From contig NC_087247.1 of NCBI RefSeq assembly GCF_037042905.1, positions 43,623,920 through 43,687,919 of the forward strand: a stretch of 64,000 nt of DNA, in the 5' to 3' direction. Positions 24,101 through 36,734 of this stretch are shown here, one piece after another. The notes below the pieces were generated by a model that ran no database searches, was not told where the DNA came from, and worked only from the letters and a program-made list of their open reading frames with translations. Each line of letters opens with the position of its first letter. Positions within the stretch are counted from its first letter, which is position 1. A program made the translations under genes and the position numbers. The DNA comes from Lytechinus pictus. Taxonomy: Eukaryota > Echinodermata > Echinoidea > Temnopleuroida > Toxopneustidae.

Positions 24101-26028
24101 ACTTTTTTTTCTATCGGCAAGTATTACGCAGGGATTGTGCCTTAGATTTTCAGACCAATAGATAAAAAAAACATGGGATTCCTTTTTGAGTAAATACAGT
24201 TTTCTGGCAAAAGAAAAAACAACGATTTTTATGTCAACTTGCACTCTAATGTGCATAGTTCTTTTTCTTTGTCTGTATTTTCAGAAAAAAAAGAAATATG
24301 TCATGATGCAGTTGACTTTTTTTAAAACAAACTATTATTAAGCATGCTTTGCAATTTTACTTCTGACTTGAAATAATGATATTTCAAATTGATTTTGTGA
24401 CCAAGTTTTTAACATGTTCATTTTAGATACTATTTCGTTAATGATAAATACTTGAAATAGTTTGTTGATCAAACATGCATTTATCAGTAGGGCCTACATA
24501 CATGTACCCTTAAATTCAGGTTAGGATGATTTTTTCCCTTTTTTAAAATTCAGATAAATCAATATTTAGTAAATCTATTGTTGATGAGAGCACCTGTGGA
24601 GCCATATATCATAAATTCTGCCAATGAAAGAAGTGAAATCTCAAAATGCCTTTTTGAAGGTTATCAAGAATTATCAAATTAAGCCAGTTTGATTTGACCC
24701 TCTCTGTGACCCTTACCTTCACTAATTTATTAATGGTTTCGATTTGGAGTTGATAGTGGAATGACAAATGTGGGTAGTAATTATTTCTGAGAGGAAGTTT
24801 ACCATGATAATAGTTTTTTTTTAGTTTGAAATATGAATATGAATTGAAGATCTATTTATTAATGCTTTGGTTGAGCTTCAATGATATAAATTACATCAGA
24901 ATTTAATTTAAAATTCAATTTCAAAAGTGAAACAACCAATAAAAAAGACCAGGCATTTGTAATGATGGATGAAAGAATTGAAACACTTAAATTCTCATTG
25001 ATTATTAACATTGATCACCTAGTTTTAAAATGAACTGGATTGGGTGATAAAAGAGTGGTTCAGAGGAAAAAGAAAGATAATGAACTAAACATGGATCCTT
25101 GATTACACTAGGCCTAATTGGTTTCCTCTTATTTTGATGTCACAATTTAAATGCTTTATTACTTTCCTTCCAATTTGAAGCCCACTAGTGTGACAATGTC
25201 ACTTTTTATTACATTATCTCTGTAGAAACGAAACTATTGTTTAGACATGTTTGTGGAATATTTCCGATGCTGGGTGAGGTTAAGTGGCGAATCAGTAATC
25301 TAGACAATGCATTAAAATTGGATAAGAAACAACGGATAGTATACAGAGCCAAATCCGGAGGATGAGAAGTGCTGAGGATGCAGACAAAAACATAATGTAC
25401 AGTATATACGCAACTAACTTTTTGACTTTTTCTTTGCAAAGGTTTGTAGGTATTCCCTGGGGTTAGTAATAGATTCCCTGCCTACAAGTTCATTAAAGTC
25501 AAACTACTCTCCAGATGAGCATGTGGAGAAAATCTTGCCATCTGTTGAAAAAAAAAAGGTTTGACAACAGGGAAGTGCAGGGCCAGCTAAAACTGTTACT
25601 TACAATCGGTACATGCCCTAACCATTCACTGGCATGATGTTGCCATGATCTGGCTCTGGAAACACAAGGTCCATAATGAAAGTAGAACTATGCATAGGAT
25701 TTAAAAAAATAATGAAGAAAATTAATTAATCCATACAGAGTGACATGTATTCCTGAATGAGTATGATACACTTGAACAAATATTGTACAGAGTAAGTACA
25801 TGTAAGTATATATGTATCAGACATAGTTTACTAAGGATGATATAGACCTACTTTGTAGGACAGTAGCAATTTTAAAGTGGATAACACCTAAACTGGAGAG
25901 GAAAGGCCTTCTCAATAAAGCAATAAGGGGGTGGTATTTGTAAAATAAGATTCTTAGTTACAACATACATTTTGCTCTGTTTGAGGTTACTTTTATAACA
26001 ATCATAATTTTCTTTTTTTTTTCATGTA
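21120..26028. other. Unassigned sequence with purine runs and worn palindromic repeats
   Basis: No gene is supported. A G/A-rich purine tract spans about 21967-22110; the two overlapping minus-strand frames across it, rich in Pro, Ser and Leu, reflect that composition. At 22795-22858 there is a small minisatellite of GTGTGTGTGAGGGGGTGC units. The segment 22938-23690 begins AAAGGGGAATTTCAGCC and ends CAACCCCTTTAAG and appears to be an old fold-back element; its right half resembles 30330-30420. The rest is AT-rich and uninformative. Confidence 0.4.
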
Positions 26029-26660
26029 CAGTTGAGGCAAAAAGTTTACATACACCCAGGAAATTCAAATAAAAGTTGACACTAGCCAAACATCTTAAAA
26101 TTTACTGTATCTTATAAAATGTTTGTGCTATCATGACAAATTTGATATCAAACAAATGAGTATGTCATGCCCCTTCATCACACTGCTTTGTCATAAGGAG
26201 CTGAAAAATATTTAGATGTCATTTTCCCCCCCAAATCTTCATATTTTAGATAAATTAAAAATTAAAACTTGACAAAAAACATTTCATATTTGTGCTAGTT
26301 ACTTCTTAACACAAACATTTCATATTACACTTTTTTATTCAGTGGTGGCATATCATGATAGAAAATGTAATTTAAATAATAGATTTGACATTTATATATT
26401 TCTATGAAACAACGTTTGAAAATATATTGAAAAACAATAGCACAAATATTACCTTTTTTTTGTACAAAGAAAATTCCACCTGAAATATTTAATCCCAATC
26501 ATGTGAAAGAACTTAAATACGCTCTTTCATTTGATACCAAATTTGTCATGGTAGTATTTATATTTCTGAAAATAAAGTGTATAGTAAATTTTACAATGTT
26601 TGGCAAGCGAACAAATTTCACTGAATTCCATGGGTGTATGTAAACTTTTGGCCTCAACTG
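26029..26660. mobile_element. Tc1/mariner-type MITE with CAGTTGAGGC ends
   Basis: The left end CAGTTGAGGCAAAAAGTTTA continues CATACACCCA. The right end is its complement (TGGGTGTATGTAAACTTTTG followed by GCCTCAACTG). This CAGTTGAGG...TTTACATACACC signature is characteristic of Tc1-like transposons, which target TA. A TA is present on the left flank (26027-26028); the right flank has CA, probably mutated. Longer imperfect arms include ATGACAAATTTGATATCAAA and its partner near 26535. No transposase remains. Confidence 0.85.
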
Positions 26661-29606
26661 CACATGTCTATTCTAAAATGTAATGTTTTAAAGGGAAAAA
26701 TATATAAGAAGCCATACATATCACCTTCACTGACAAATCTTGGAAGACTACTCATGTATTCTATCTTCATGATGTAAGGTAGGAACCACAGGATTTCAAG
26801 CCAAAGTTGACACTATAGATTAGAAGATTTTTTTTCTTGTAAGTTCATTCAAAATATGTGTGAAAATATGATAATTTGATTGAATACGTGATGGTATGTC
26901 AGAGGCCATTTGGAATTCCTGTGGGTGATTTCATTTAAGAGAGAAATGTAGCTTAGTTTTAGCATGGAGGTAGAATTTAGTCATGTCAAGGAACTTTAAA
27001 CAGAAGCTCTTTGGTTTCATATACTAGACCACATATAGGCATAGTATTTGATAGAACAAGTCTTAAGTTTTGATAAAGATTCTAATTGTGAATTTTATTG
27101 TACTGTTATAAAACTCCAGTATTAAAAAGGAAATGTGACCAATGTGTTATATTTCAAAATTTAATTCTTCAAGAAATTTAAGATTTCACTGTTGAATCAG
27201 ATATAATTGCCTTTATTTGTACTGTTATAATATTTCCTCACACCATGGACCTAGGTCCATGCTCACATTTACTGTTTTGTTTTATCTACTGATAATGAGA
27301 TACCAGGAAAGGGTATGATTAAACTATGGTTTGAAGAGAGGAAGAGAGGGAGAGAGAGAGAGGGGGAGTAATGGAGGGAGGGATGGACAGAAGAGAGAGA
27401 ATTAGAGAGAGGGTGGATAGGCGCTAGGTAGGGTGCTGTGATCAATTAACCCTCGACCTTGTGAAGTATTAAGGAGAATGCAAGAATAACCTGATCAGAA
27501 ACATACAAATACACAAATAATATACAGCTTGTAATAATACAAGCTCACTAGCATGACTAGTGTAGTCTTACAATTGTCATACAAACCTTGTAATATTGTA
27601 CAGAGTACAAACTTTGTACCCAAATTTGCACCTGCAAGTTACATAGAAAGTACTCACTTTATGTCCTATCTTTTAATTGATTGATTGATACAATATATTT
27701 GATGGAGTTGGGCTTGATGTTTAATACATTCCATATTATATAGATTTTGAAAGTATTGAAATCTCATAAGAGGCTAAATTTGATATGGGCCAGGCCTACA
27801 TTGCCATATGGGCTACCTTGGGGAAATAATCGTTCTTGAGTTATTTAAAAACTCTGGATAAAGGAAAGTATGCGGTAAAAAAACTCCCTGATCAGGTGCA
27901 ATGTGGACAATGTGTAATGCCTATGAATTCACAAGAGTTCATAGTAAATAAGTTAATTAATGGGAATTCACCCCCCCCCCCCTCAGACATCACGTCAATT
28001 AAAAGTAAATGAAGGAAAATATGGGAAGCATACTTTAACAAATAATTGATGGATATTATTCAAAGAATTAAAAGTTTTTGAAGCCGCAAATTTTGTGGCA
28101 TCCAATTTATTACGTAATATAAAATTCGTAAAGTACTATTTTCTTAGAAAATTTAAAATCATAGGCCTCTCTGTGCATATTGTTTCTATTCAAAAGTAAT
28201 CATAAACCATTAATTATGGTAGGCCTCTCCATGACATGGAAAACCTTACTACTTGTGATGTCACAGACCCACAACTTTACAAAAATTATTTAATGTATTT
28301 TTGCCATGAGTCTCACTTGTCTATGTTTTAAATATTGAAATTCACTTCACGTTGTCGTCGAGATTCACCCTTTAACACGAAAACATCCCTTGAGATTGCA
28401 CAAGAGCTCTCTTTGCTTTCCTCTGTCTAACCTTGTTTCATCCCTGACCCCATCTTTTCTGACATTGCTCGCAGTCAGTCAAAAATGTATTTCAAAGCTA
28501 AATTCTGTAAACAGCTGATAGATTCAATTTTTGCTGACAGTGTGAAAATTGCAAGAAAGTGGTTCCACCAATCCCCAAGTGTCGTAGACAGCCGAGTTTC
28601 GCAGGGACCTTCTTGAAAATTTAAAACTGGTATTAGTAGTAAGAGCCGTTCAAACAAACCTATTTATATTAGCTGTTAGTAAAGAAATAAGTTTCCATTA
28701 CATTTTTCCAAGTAACTTTGGAACTTTTATTCCAGTGAAGTTTTGCCACAGTAATATCCTTAAAACTGTAAACTACATTTCCAATATTAGAATCATTAAA
28801 AACAAAGAAAATCATCCTAAGGGATCAGCTTGTATTTTCTTTTGAGTTGTGTTGGGAAATCACTGTAGTTAGGAGAGGAAGTGAGCCCCCTTGTGACACA
28901 ATTACAGACATTCTTATCCAGTCTGAATACCGGTAGTTTTTTTTTACAATACACAAGAGTTGATATTAGAACTGATCACAATATGTGCCACAGAAATTAT
29001 GTAGTAGAATATTATCATAGACATACACTGTAGGTCCATGATATTATACAGGTTCTTATTATCTAACTAAGATGTGAAACTTATGTTGTACTTCTCAGAT
29101 AATACTTAAAGAAAATTCAAGTATTCATAATTTCAAGCAAACATAATGTCAAGATAAGACAAGAGGAGAGAGTTAGTACATATGTATTTGATCTGAAAGT
29201 TTGGTGCAGCTGACCAAATTGCTAGTAGCATTGGGTAATTTTCATTTTTTACTATCTCTTAAATATGAAAACAAAGTAAGGAATGCAGTGTGATTAGAAT
29301 CATGTAGGGCCTATTGGTTTGTAATATCTCTTTGGGAATAGTCATGCATGAACAAGTAAAAATAAGTAGGGCGTAAAGATATTGTTTGATTGGCCATTTT
29401 GTAAATACTGACAAAGATAAAATATGAAAATGTTTGAATGTATACTAGAAGGGCATCAATAAGTTTATGTAAATAATGAGCATGGTTCTAGTAAATAAAA
29501 AAAAGATATGTAACATGAAGTCTTTCTAGGGGAACTTCCCCCTGATGATAATTTTGTTCTAATAAAAGCAGAAAGAACTAGAAATTTGACGTGTCCAAAG
29601 AACACA
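26661..29606. other. Unassigned AT-rich sequence
   Basis: No gene is supported. A GA-rich tract lies at about 27335-27420 and a poly-C run at about 27970-27982. The 60-codon minus-strand frame at 28475-28657 has no recognisable motif. Confidence 0.4.
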
Positions 29607-29995
29607 GATGCCCCCGCTTAACGCGATCAGAAATTCATTCAATATGATCGAACCAACTCGCATATATAATGAGCTGTGACCTATGACTTGCGGACTCCGA
29701 ATTCGAACTTAGCCTGTAATTTGGTGTCATCTACCTACACCCAATTTTTTTTTTATCTGTTGAATATTTCATAAGTTGTCATGCGGAAACCAACTCACAT
29801 ATTTAATGAGCTGTGACCTTTGACCTGCAGACTCCGAATGCTAACTTAGCCTGTATTTTGGTGTCATCTACCTACAAACCCAATTTTTTTAAATCCATTG
29901 AATATTTTTTGAGGTATTGCGCGGAAACCAAGTGGGGGGACGGACGGACAGGGTCAATGTTTAATGCCCCCTCCGGACTTCGTCTGTGGGGGGCA
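29607..29995 (+). mobile_element. Repeat element with two ~180-bp internal units and a 3' GC-rich hairpin
   Basis: Two direct units share AATGAGCTGTGACC, CTTAGCCTGTA and TTTGGTGTCATCTACCTAC. They are followed by GTGGGGGGACGGACGGACAG and a terminal hairpin at about 29964-29995 (ATGCCCCC...GGGGGGCAT). The start also carries ATGCCCCCGC, so the hairpin loop end and the 5' end are related. No frame of note. The family is not identified. Confidence 0.6.
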
Positions 29996-29999
29996 TAAT

Positions 30000-30755
30000 A
30001 AACAAGATATTGGTGAAGGTTTGGTGAAAATCAGTTAAAAATAATTAAACAGAGTTAAGCATTTTTAAAGCTTTTATTTGTGACGTGACAGATGAGTAGC
30101 TCCTCTGTATGTCATCATTCTAAAAAAAATGCCTTTTTCTCATATAAGTTGACAATGATTTTATTCATGCAGTGAATATATCAGATACATCAGTTTACCA
30201 TCTTGTGTAAGAAAAATATTTGTATTCATCATGTTCCATTTAAAAAATTATTTTTTATGAAAGTTATTTCACATGAGATATGGGAAGCTGCTCACATAAT
30301 GATGTCACTAATTGAAAATATATAATTTTATTATTTATTGATGGATTTTCATCAAATCTTCACAAATATTTTTCTCTAATTTGTAATATGCTTTTATTAA
30401 AACTAAGTTATTGTCAGGGTGATCAGGGTGTTTAAAAAGTGACCACACCCCTCCAAACAGCTTCTTCAATGCACTCCTCAGACAGGTCAAAAGTTCAACT
30501 GCAGACTGGAAGGAAATCCACATGAAAAAAAAGCAGATGCTGTCTTCTGGTATACCACTACTGCCCCTCTAGTACTGATCGTTTTGTGCCTTGGTAGTTG
30601 GTCTTCCAGCTGTGCAGTGTACCCACGGGTAAATACATAAGGGAGAAAAACCTGGAGTTACTTGTGATCAAACCAGTAGATCCATTTATATCAGTTAAAG
30701 GGGTACATCAAACTTCCAGTTAGTAAACTTGATCCTATCAAATCTCTTGATCCTC
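30000..30755. other. Worn fold-back repeat and unassigned sequence
   Basis: The segment around 30010-30420 contains TTGGTGAAGGTTTGGTGAAA on the left and GGATTTTCATCAAATCTTCA on the right, which are roughly complementary. It is similar to 23585-23660. The remainder is unassigned. Confidence 0.4.
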
Positions 30756-30758
30756 AGA

Positions 30759-30900
30759 GCTGATGGTGGCTCAGTGGTAGAGTGTCTGTCTCATGAATTG
30801 AAGGTCATGGGTTCGATCCCTTGCCGAGTCATAGCAAAGACTTATAAAATAGGACCTAGCTTATTCCTATTTTTCTGGTGCTTGGCATGTGAAAAGGAAA
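30759..30900 (+). mobile_element. tRNA-derived SINE-like element
   Basis: A canonical RNA polymerase III box A (TGGCTCAGTGGT, 30767-30778) is followed 31 bp later by a box B (GGTTCGATCCC, 30810-30820), the spacing found in tRNAs. The expected acceptor stem does not close (5' GCTGATG has no partner after box B), and sequence unrelated to a tRNA follows. This is therefore a tRNA-derived SINE head and not a functional tRNA gene. The 3' end is not clear. Confidence 0.7.
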
Positions 30901-32185
30901 AGGTTGGCCATAATATAAAAGGAGAATGAAACCCTTGGGACAGGGTTGTTTTATGAAAATAGAAAAATGGAAAAAAAAGTCATGAAAGTTTGAGAAAAGC
31001 CAAACAAATTATAAGAGAGTTATGAGAATTTCAGTGTTGAGATTACTAATGATGTGGACATCCTCCAATTGGCAATGCATCCGAAATGTGTGATGTCACA
31101 TACTCATAAACAACTCCCCAATAACTTTACTACATATTTTACATAAAATGTTACTCTTATCAAATCTATTCATAGATTGGGTGGCTTTTTTCATTGGTGG
31201 ACATAGAGGTTTCATGTAATATATAAAGGACAATGAGTTTTACTATCATTAGATTAAAGGCATATGCTAACGTTGTAGACATGTAATTTAAAAAATATCA
31301 AAGGAGAGATGAAATATGTACATGAATGCCTTTCTGTCAACCTAAAAACTCTAAAACAACAAAAATAATCGAAAGAAATCCTTTCGATATACGTTATAAT
31401 TGATGGTTTTGTGTAATTTCTATCGTGCCGATAATAATAGAACACATAAGTGTATGGATGAAATTAAGATGGTATTTCCGGTCACTTTATATTTCACTTT
31501 TTTGAAGCACTTAATAATAATTTTCGGACGCGATTTTTTCTGGGCTTCATTTTTGTAACATATCACAGGTGCAGGTGACAAGTGGGACCTCGCAGCTCAG
31601 ATTTTTTAAAAGTCAAATTAATGTTAGCAAATACCTTTAAGAAACAAAATAAATGTTTGAGAAACTTTGAGGGGCACCACCCTTGCTTGGGAGGGGTAAA
31701 GTTCTGGGGAGTTGCAACCATCTGGGCCTTGGATGGAACTGGTAGAAAAATGGATGGGGACATATTTGATTTAAGAAGTACTTTGAATTATAAAAAAATC
31801 CAAACAGCACTTTGCATAACTATTTGGAATGTGATTGTTTTTTTCAATTTATGTAAAGGCTGTATATGATCCATCTAACCTACAAAATCTACCTAATAAT
31901 TTCTTTTGCATTCAATTACCAGTTGCCTAAAACTTGGATTATGATTTGCTGATCAACGGAAGCCTGCCATTAATGTATTACATGGAAGTAATGTCTGAAC
32001 CAAATGTTATGATAGGCAGTACTCAGTACTTTTCTTTCGTTAGTGTATGAATATATTGTCAGCCCACATGAAGTTAAACTTGAATGAATTATCTTGGAAA
32101 GAGAGCACCCAGTGCAGGCCATTAGTTTGTGCTCCTTCCAATGTTTGATGCTTGTGGCTTCTTTAATTGTTCATCCCACTATTAT
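30901..32185. other. Unassigned sequence
   Basis: At 30930-31250 there is a worn repeat of the type seen at 19084-19682 (AAAGTCATGAAAGTTTGAG, GAATTTCAGTGTTGAG, TGATGTCACATACTCATAAA). The 31563-31869 stretch is open on both strands (66 and 95 codons) but shows no recognisable domain. Confidence 0.35.
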
Positions 32186-32580
32186 ATACTGTGTTTTCAT
32201 GTGATCGGCTTTTGGTTTATCTTGCACCGCATTTACACGCTGTTACAGCTCGCTGTTAAGAATCGGCTCGCGTGTCAAAAACCTGAAATGATACGCACAC
32301 CAACAATATACGTCATAATAAAGACAACGCTGGATCCGTGCACTTACAATTACGTCACAATGGTAAAGTAAGTGAAAAGCACACCAATTGCCAATGCAAA
32401 ATCGGCTTTCTGTTTACATGTAGTAAAAAAGCCGATTCTGCATCGGCTGGCGGTTCTGAACCTACTACTTTGGTGGTGCAAAATTGCCGATTCTGAACCG
32501 AGAGCCGATGCAAGTTAATTGCGTTTACACGCTATGAAAAAGCCGATGCAAAAGCCGATCACATGTAAACACGGTAATAG
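32186..32580. mobile_element. MITE with GTGTTTNCATGTGATCGGC ends
   Basis: The left end CTGTGTTTTCATGTGATCGG continues CTTTTG. The right end is CAAAAGCCGATCACATGTAA followed by ACACGG. The interior repeats GCCGAT/ATCGGC words many times in both orientations, which would make a cruciform-rich structure. The 80-codon frame at 32129-32371 straddles the element end and is not a gene. Confidence 0.75.
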
Positions 32581-32692
32581 TTACACCATGGACCTACTGC
32601 CAACCCTCATTCCCCAAAAATGCTCTTAACTCCCACCCTTAAATTCACCAAGAAAAAAAAGTGTAAACATGCATATTCAACATTTTATTTTG

Positions 32693-32731
32693 TCTATCTA
32701 TCTATCTATCTAACTATCTATCTATCTATCA
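32693..32731 (+). repeat. (TCTA)n microsatellite
   Basis: About nine TCTA units, one of them altered to ACTA. Confidence 0.9.
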
Positions 32732-34345
32732 ATCCTTCTGCCTGTCAATTCAATCTCCTGATCTACATTTACCTTCTATGTTTATTGATCTTTCTCAATC
32801 AATCAATCACCATGCCATCTTCACTTGTTATCTTGTTTTCCTTTACTTAATTACCACCTATTAACCTATTCATACTCAATTTATCTATTCCATTATATAT
32901 TAACACATTGTTTAGAAGTAAACCTTGCAAATTGAGACAAAAACCTATTTGATAACCTGCAAAACATGTGAATAGTTCAAACTGAGTGTTATTGAACGAT
33001 GTTTCCTGTAGACCTCTCGTTTCCAGTTCAGCCATGATGATTGGAAGCATATTGCTGGTTTGTAGGGGGTTCAATGCTAATTCCTCTGTTCTTCACAAAT
33101 ATATACCTCTGATGGAACGTGTTGTATAGATTATGGCAACTGTATGATTCTGTGAAAGAGAATGTATAGATGGACAAATGGGATTCTAAGAAAAAATGTT
33201 GCAGTTTGGTGATTTGGGCTTGTGAAAGTACAAAAAACGGAAAAAAAATGTTATTTCTTTATATTTTATTTGTTTATGATATTGAAAGGGGACATCAACC
33301 TTGGACTGATTTTCTTTATTTTAACAAGACAAAGGAAGTTTAGACAATCTTGCAAATGAAAGTTCGAATAAAAATCCCTATACAGATTTTTTCTTTTTTT
33401 TAATTTTTAGTTTGTGTAGCCTTATATATGCATTCTGCTGTCCGAAGATAAATTAATAACAAGATCTTATTCCATTAGAGGTGTATATAAATATTGTCTC
33501 TCAAAATATGTTCCATTACCAGGTAGATTGATAAAGATTTTTTTTTTTTACAGAGTAGCAATTCATGAAATTCATGGTATGAGAAGCAACAAATCTGTTC
33601 TATAAGATAGATCTACTTAGTGAAATCACAAAAGTCTCATGATGTGTTACCTCATTATGTTTGCTTTTGATGAATATAATGCTAATGCTAAAAATTAACA
33701 TTAAAGAATTTATATGTGATTTTATGAAATATTAAACAGTTAAAACAATTTACAGAAATCCAAACTTCTGTATGTTCTGCTCCATATTGTTCGCAAAAAT
33801 TGTACTTACTGACAATACTGACTACTGTATAATGTAATTTCTAAGAGTGATGATTTTGCATGAACCAAGATGCCCTTTTCAAAGTTGATGCAAAACAGAG
33901 TATTGCCTAAGCTTATGTACTACAGGAAGATTTTATACACTTAATGATGTAAAAGAATGAATGATGTAAAGAAAACTAATTCTATCTTTAGAAACAATAA
34001 CAAAACAATTATAACTTTCCGGCTTGTATATTGAATTTCATCTGCAGGGGAACCTTATATATATCACCTCCAAACAATGTGAGGAGGAGAAATTTACAGG
34101 TGCTATGAAGGGCTACATTTTCCATTCATAAGTTGCTGACGGTACATATGGTTTAGATTACTCAGCATTTACCTCCATCTAAATTGAATCAGACAAGTGG
34201 TAGAAAGTCCAGAGTTTCCACCAGTGGCACATGTTTTGTAAACAGGATGATGAATGCCATGAATGCTGGCTTTGAAGGATATGGTGGGGTGGAAGACGAG
34301 GCCCAGAGAAACAACATTATGATCTAAAATTGTTTTAAAAAATTG
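32732..34345. other. Unassigned AT-rich sequence
   Basis: No gene, RNA or repeat that I can define. Short frames only. Confidence 0.35.
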
Positions 34346-34349
34346 TGTT

Positions 34350-34520
34350 AACGAGGCAAAGCGATCTTGAAAACTACATTTGCATGGTGGTTTTCTGAAC
34401 GGGTTTGGAAGATCGCTTCCAAGACCGCGCTCTTTCTCATTAGCCTACACCTTAAACTAGTTTCCACTAATCTGGTTTCCAATAAACTAGTTTTAGGATG
34501 GTAATGAGAATGGGGTCTTA
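34350..34520. mobile_element. Relic of the GACCC-GTTCTCATTA MITE family
   Basis: Shares GAGGCAAAGCGATCTTGAAA and TTTGGAAGATCGCTTCCAAG with 20292-21118. It ends GTAATGAGAATGGGGTC, the complement of the family's left end. Only the right part is present. Confidence 0.65.
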
Positions 34521-35079
34521 CATGTAGTAGACCTGAAATCAAGGACCAGAGAATCCTGACACTAAAATATATTTCATGATTATGAGGGATGTGAATGGTT
34601 GCAACATAGGCCCATTATTTACAACTTTCCACAAAATATAAATTATTTTACTACACTTGTATTATTGCAGACTTATATTCTCCATTAAAACAGTATTTTC
34701 TGTCCTTGAGATGCAGCAGTAAGGCCTACTGTCTATACAAGGCCAGCATACCTGATGATATTCCTTTTCATTAAAAGCAGATATTCCAGACGTTTTATTG
34801 CTACCAATTCAAATATTTGACCAATAGCACAACTGCATCTTTGCAGTATTAATTCATTTTTTCTCAAACCCTGTAATGTTTATTCCACAATTACAGAAGG
34901 GGAAGGGGAAGGGGAGTATTACTGCCCTTTATCAAATTTGGTGATACACTACAGCACCTAAATATCCTGATGAAAGTGTGATCATTTGTGAATATTTCTA
35001 CTTCATTTTTCTTATAAGATTTATAAATACAGACAAAGCTAATATTTGTACATATGACCATACGTATGGACCAAATGAG
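34521..35079. other. Unassigned AT-rich sequence
   Basis: No gene is supported. A short GGGGAAGGGGAAGGGGA run lies near 34899. Confidence 0.35.
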
Positions 35080-35087
35080 TAACTTTC

Positions 35088-35647
35088 CCGGGGGGGGGGG
35101 GGGCACTTCCACTAACGAGTGGATACCATGCGCGACCATGGGGTCTCGAAAAGCACCCTAAACAAGTATTTTCCATATTCTGAAAATGCACCCCGGCCTA
35201 AACAAGCATTGGCATGTATAAAACCCTACCTTTAACAAGTATTGGAAGCAAAACGATATACCCTTGGCAAGTATTCTTTCTATTGAACCCTTTAACAAGT
35301 ACAGCGATATGTCATGGACTTCGGTCGTCGGTTTTACCTTTACCTACATCATTGGGTGTATTAATACAGCCCCACCTCATGCAAATCGGACTCTAAACAC
35401 GTAGTGTTGACTGTTGGGCCAAAAATACATCCTTTATAAAACATTTTAGTCTTTCATACCCTCGCAAATTTGACCCTAAACACGTAGCTTTCCGAGCGAA
35501 ATAGATACCCTTTTTTCATTATTTTAGTGTTTTTGACACCCTTATTACATTACGTACGTAACATGCCCTATCTTGAAAAAGACATCCTTTTTACGTGTTT
35601 TTGGTCGCGCATGGTATCCACTCGTCAATGCAAGTGGCCCCCCCGGG
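35088..35647. mobile_element. MITE with CACTTCCATTGACGAGTGG ends, copy d, with 8-bp target duplication
   Basis: It is flanked by TAACTTTC at 35080-35087 and 35648-35655. The inverted ends are a G-run then CACTTCCACTAACGAGTGG, and CCACTCGTCAATGCAAGTGG then CCCCCCGGG. The interior repeats AACAAGTATTGG and the like. A + strand frame at 35527-35784 runs out of the right end and encodes the recurring peptide with core PYLEKDILFTCF. Confidence 0.9.
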
Positions 35648-35655
35648 TAACTTTC

Positions 35656-36734
35656 CCAGATAGTGTTAGAGGCACTGGCGGATCCGAGGGGGGGAAGCGG
35701 CCCGTGCCCCCCCCCCTTTTGAGAGGCACAATTAAAATTTGTAATATAAATATGCGGTTACAACAGAAGTGTGCCCCCCTTTGAAAGTGAAGACAATATT
35801 TTTTTTTTGGCTTGTAAAATTTTTCCGTTTACGAAATGTCCTTATTTTTTATGAAAGCTCTCCTTTTTTTTTTTGCTTGTCAAATGTTTTCTCGGGAAAA
35901 TGTCCCCCCCCCCCTTTTTGGAAAATCCTGGATTCGCCCCAGGTTAGGGGGTTATACTCCAGACTGAAAACATTTATTTCTGAATAAATAAGAGTACAAT
36001 TCACAGAGCAAAAAAGCTGAAAATTTCATCAAAGTCTGATAAAAGCTAACAAAGTTATAGAGTTTAGTAATATTGTGAAAACAGTTATAGGGCCTATGCA
36101 TTCCATCATGAGTAGTCAATAAGTAGGCTCATGATTCATGTCCTAAATTTCCTTTTTCTTTGTTATCACATGAAATCCTAATTATTTCAAATTTTCATAC
36201 ATGGGTGTATGATATGTTTCCCTTGTAATAAAACAAATTGCAGCAATGAACATTTTACACATTAAATCAGTTATGGATCCATTTTTTTTATTCAAGGAGC
36301 ACAAAATTGCATAGATATAATTTCATATAATAAGATACAAAAGAAAATGTGTGGATAATAGCTTGCTTGTTGCATATTAATGAAGACGTACACAAAATTG
36401 TTTTTTTTCCTTCTGATTTTACCTTTAATCTTTCCAATCATATTACATTCCACCCGGAGTAATATATTTATATTTTCCACAATTATTTGAAATAAGTAGC
36501 AAATGCTCTATCTCACACATAGACACCCACACATACAACACACACTTTTGAACATGTGTAAACCAACAATGATTAAAGAAATGCACCAGAAATTTGGAGA
36601 GAAAAACACAAATATTTTTATAATCCAAATTTTTACTATTTTCTTTATAAATAATAAAAAGAATAATTGTGATATCTAATTGAGCGCACACACCGTCCAG
36701 AGATGCTCATGGCGCTAGCCCAGCAACTGTTCTT
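35656..36734. other. Unassigned sequence with C/G runs and a worn fold-back arm
   Basis: 35690-35950 has several poly-C and poly-T runs and the words GATCCGAGGGGGG and GATTCGCCCC, perhaps a small repeat. 36000-36250 contains CTGAAAATTTCATCAAAGTC and ACAAAGTTATAGAG, an arm of the 19084 fold-back family. No gene is supported. Confidence 0.4.

Noticed and set aside
26029..26660. Autonomous Tc1-like transposon
   Set aside because: Only 632 bp long with no transposase frame or catalytic residues. It is a MITE.
30767..30838. Functional tRNA gene
   Set aside because: Boxes A and B are good, but the acceptor arms do not pair and no consistent cloverleaf forms. Called SINE-like instead.
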